Part shown: positions 4,240 to 5,745 of the stretch, in pieces
Position numbering within the stretch: position 1 is the stretch's first letter
Layout: every line of letters starts with the position of its first letter
Source of the DNA: an uncultured Oscillospiraceae bacterium
GTDB lineage: Bacteria; Bacillota; Clostridia; Oscillospirales; Oscillospiraceae
Length of the DNA: 5,745 nt
Reading direction: 5' to 3'
Assembly (NCBI GenBank): GCA_944385595.1
Contig: CALWXY010000019.1
Span: forward strand, 1 to 5,745
The notes under the pieces: model-generated
Seen by the model: only the letters and a program-made list of their open reading frames with translations
Database searches by the model: none
What the model was told of the DNA's origin: nothing
Made by a program: the position numbers and the translations under genes

Positions 4240-5475
4240 TCAGGCCTTTTTGCGGGCGTCCTTTTTGTCCTCAAGATGGGAGATTATGACGGCGCAGGCG
4301 GCATCGCCGGTGATGTTGACCGTGGTGCGGCCCATATCGAAAATGCGGTCGATGCCCGCGACGAGGGCTATGCCCTCGACGGGGACGTTCACGCTCTGCA
4401 GCACCATGGCGAGCATGACCATGCCCGCGCCGGGCACTCCGGCGGTGCCTATGGAGGCGAGGGTCGCGGTGAGAACGATGGTGGCCATCTGGCCGAGGGT
4501 GAGGTCGATGCCGTAGGCGGAGGCTATGAATATGGCGCAGACGCCCTGATAGATTGCGGTGCCGTCCATGTTGATGGTCGCGCCCAGCGGCAGGACGAAT
4601 GAGGTGACCTCGCGCCTCGCGCCGAGCTTTTCGGCGCACTCCATGTTCATCGGCAGGGTTCCGACGGAGGAGGCGGAGGAGAAGCCCATCATCATGGCGG
4701 GGGCCATGCCGCGGAAGAAGCGCAGCGGCGAGATTTCGCCGAGGGCGCTGACGGTGGCGGAGTAGACCAGCAGCATGTGCAGGACATAGCCGACGTAGGC
4801 TATGGCGAGGACGGATATGAGGTAGGTGAGTATTTTCGGCCCGTTCTCGGCGACGACGGGGCAGATCAGGCAGGCGACGCCAATGGGCGAGAGCTTTATG
4901 ATTAGATCCATGACGCGCATGAACACCTCGTTGAAGCTCTCGACGACGTCGCCGGCGAGGCGGCCCTTGTCGCCGGCGAGCAGTATGCCGAAGCCGAGGA
5001 ACAGGGAGATGACTATGACCTGCAGCATGGTGGCGTTAGCCAGCGGCTGCACGGCGTTGGAGGGGAAGATATTCACTATGGTGGTCATGATGCTCTGCCC
5101 CTCGGGCGGGGTATATTGCAGCTCGCTGGTCTCGAGCGGGGGGAACAGCCCGGCGCCCTTGGCGACGGAGGCTATAATCAGCGCGAGCATGACGGCAAAT
5201 GCCGTGGTGCACATGTAGTAGACGACGGTCTTGCCGCCGACTGAGCCGACCTTGCTGATGTCCTTCATCGAGATTACGCCGGAGGCTATCGAGAACAGCA
5301 CTATCGGCACGACGACGAATTTGAGCAGATTGAGGAAGATATCGCCCCAGGGCTTTATGTAGGCGTTGGCGATGGCGGCGCCGTCCGGCACCGACATCAG
5401 CGCGAGACCGGCGGCGATGCCGGCCACAAGCCCCACGAATATCCAAAATGCGAGGGGCAGCTTCTTTTTATTCAT
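4240..5475 (-). CDS. Dicarboxylate/acidic amino acid:cation symporter (DAACS, SDF family)
   Basis: This 411-residue inner-membrane transporter has the glutamate-transporter fold (GltPh type) and imports an acidic substrate with sodium or protons. N-terminal membrane helices begin at about 8-29. Hairpin HP1 carries SSASSVGTLP (266-275), TM7 carries NMDGT (302-306), HP2 carries GTAGVPGAG (343-351), and TM8 carries DRIFDMGRTTVNITGD (376-391). R383 matches GltPh R397, which binds the substrate side-chain carboxylate, and D380, N387 and D391 match D394, N401 and D405. This favours glutamate, aspartate or C4-dicarboxylates over neutral amino acids; which of these cannot be told. In HP1, alanine and valine replace GltPh R276 and S279. 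AAGGAG (5487-5482) lies six bases before the ATG. The gene has its own near-consensus promoter and converges on the cupin gene. Confidence 0.95.
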   Translation of the reverse strand: MNKKKLPLAFWIFVGLVAGIAAGLALMSVPDGAAIANAYIKPWGDIFLNLLKFVVVPIVLFSIASGVISMKDISKVGSVGGKTVVYYMCTTAFAVMLALIIASVAKGAGLFPPLETSELQYTPPEGQSIMTTIVNIFPSNAVQPLANATMLQVIVISLFLGFGILLAGDKGRLAGDVVESFNEVFMRVMDLIIKLSPIGVACLICPVVAENGPKILTYLISVLAIAYVGYVLHMLLVYSATVSALGEISPLRFFRGMAPAMMMGFSSASSVGTLPMNMECAEKLGARREVTSFVLPLGATINMDGTAIYQGVCAIFIASAYGIDLTLGQMATIVLTATLASIGTAGVPGAGMVMLAMVLQSVNVPVEGIALVAGIDRIFDMGRTTVNITGDAACAVIISHLEDKKDARKKA

Positions 5476-5487
5476 GTGTCTCTCCTT

Positions 5488-5513
5488 CCCGGCCGCGCTC
5501 AGAGCCCGGCCGC
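5488..5513 (-). repeat. GC-rich repeat in the symporter mRNA leader
   Basis: CCCGGCCGC occurs twice (5488-5496 and 5505-5513, plus-strand reading). Because CGGCCG is self-complementary, the copies can also pair as a hairpin in the symporter leader (5490-5495 with 5507-5512). The structure ends next to the ribosome binding site at 5487-5482 and could reduce translation initiation. The regulatory role is inferred. Confidence 0.45.
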
Positions 5514-5527
5514 CCTTATCTCACGAC

Positions 5528-5556
5528 ATTATACTATGCTATCAGTGTTCTGACAA
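5528..5556 (-). promoter_or_regulatory. Near-consensus promoter of the symporter gene
   Basis: Read on the minus strand, TTGTCA (5556-5551, five of six matches) precedes a perfect TATAAT (5533-5528) by exactly 17 bases. Transcription should start near 5521, giving a leader of roughly 46 bases. AT-rich DNA lies upstream (about 5561-5588) and might act as an UP-like element. Confidence 0.82.
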
Positions 5557-5588
5557 CGGTACAAATTGCAATATTTAATAAATTATCC

Positions 5589-5610
5589 TGCAAAATGCTA
5601 TGCAAAATAC
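5589..5610. repeat. Direct repeats in the divergent intergenic region
   Basis: TGCAAAATGC (5589-5598) and TGCAAAATAC (5601-5610) are near-identical 10-mers spaced 12 bases start to start. A further TGC begins at 5613, in the same 12-base phase. They lie between the two divergent promoters, in the usual place for regulator binding sites. Only two clear copies are present. Confidence 0.5.
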
Positions 5611-5614
5611 CGTG

Positions 5615-5641
5615 CGGCAATATGCTGCCGGCATATTGCCG
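5615..5641. repeat. 27-base palindrome overlapping the -35 of the rightmost gene
   Basis: CGGCAATATGC (5615-5625) and GCATATTGCCG (5631-5641) form a perfect 11-bp inverted repeat around TGCCG. The half-site word GCAATAT also occurs at 5568-5574. No T tract follows and no gene ends here, so it is not a terminator. The right arm covers the proposed -35 at 5636-5641, which fits a repressor operator. Confidence 0.6.
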
Positions 5642-5664
5642 AGCTTCCTGCTTTTGGATATACT
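5636..5664 (+). promoter_or_regulatory. Probable promoter of the rightmost gene
   Basis: TTGCCG (5636-5641, four of six matches) and TATACT (5659-5664, five of six) are 17 bases apart. A perfect TATAAT also occurs at 5670-5675 but has no good -35 at the right distance. Either would give a short leader before the GGGAGGA ribosome binding site at 5682-5688. Confidence 0.5.
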
Positions 5665-5694
5665 ATATTTATAATAAATGAGGGAGGATTTGCC

Positions 5695-5745
5695 ATGAAA
5701 CGTAAACTCGCCATACTGCTGGTTCTGGCGCTCTGCGCCATGCTG
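5695..5745 (+). CDS. Start of a secreted or lipoprotein gene, truncated by the window edge
   Basis: Only 17 codons are inside the window: MKRKLAILLVLALCAML. A positively charged start followed by an unbroken hydrophobic stretch is typical of a bacterial signal peptide; a lipobox may follow just outside, but C14 itself is not in a clear lipobox. GGGAGGA at 5682-5688 lies six bases before the ATG, which makes this a convincing start despite its short visible length. The gene is divergent from the symporter, and a solute-binding or other surface protein is possible, but the mature sequence is not visible. Confidence 0.75.
   Translation, partial: MKRKLAILLVLALCAML

Noticed and set aside
4219..4602. 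Plus-strand open frame within the 3' part of the symporter gene
   Set aside because: It begins inside the terminator hairpin, is antisense to conserved transporter motifs, and has a Gly/Asp/His-rich translation.
5615..5641. Terminator for the symporter or for a gene to its right
   Set aside because: No gene ends here and neither side has a T tract; both adjacent genes diverge from this region.
5448..5681. Small plus-strand frame of 77 codons across the divergent intergenic region
   Set aside because: There is no ribosome binding site before its ATG. It overlaps the symporter start, its promoter and the repeat region, and the composition looks like translated non-coding DNA.

Overview
The window looks like chromosomal DNA from a fairly GC-rich anaerobic bacterium, most likely a Clostridia-type Firmicute from a gut-like habitat. 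The support is indirect: strong GGAGG-type ribosome binding sites, a TTG start, textbook intrinsic terminators with long U tracts, tRNA genes that all encode CCA, a clostridial-looking 5S rRNA and an aldo/keto reductase carrying two ferredoxin-type 4Fe-4S clusters. The coding DNA is GC-rich and the control regions are AT-rich. Genus cannot be decided from this sequence, and another anaerobic phylum such as Synergistota is not excluded.

Bases 1-501 are the tail of a ribosomal RNA operon: 5S rRNA, then tRNA-Asn(GTT), tRNA-Met-type (CAT) and tRNA-Trp(CCA). A strong terminator closes it. Each spacer between these RNA genes holds one compact hairpin.

Bases 502-1743 form a single-gene unit with its own sigma-A-type promoter and terminator. 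It encodes a dihydroorotase-like amidohydrolase with all the expected metal ligands.

Bases 1788-4233 form a three-gene operon from one good promoter: a two-domain carboxymuconolactone decarboxylase (CMD)-family protein, an aldo/keto reductase with two C-terminal 4Fe-4S motifs, and a single-domain cupin. The genes are 18 and 12 bases apart. The set suggests a small redox or carbon-acid chemistry pathway, but its substrate is not evident. A palindrome sits between the -35 and -10 elements of its promoter.

On the minus strand, 5475-4240 encodes a sodium- or proton-coupled dicarboxylate/acidic amino acid symporter (glutamate-transporter fold). It converges on the cupin gene, and the two share one bidirectional terminator. 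Its promoter is near consensus. Divergent from it, a plus-strand gene begins at 5695 and runs off the window after 17 codons of what looks like a signal peptide. The 219-base divergent intergenic region carries direct repeats and an 11-bp-arm palindrome, which are candidate regulator sites.

No mobile element, CRISPR array or obvious defence system is visible. The least explained parts are the CMD/Fe-S AKR/cupin operon, the hairpins between the tRNA genes, and the repeat-rich divergent promoter region.
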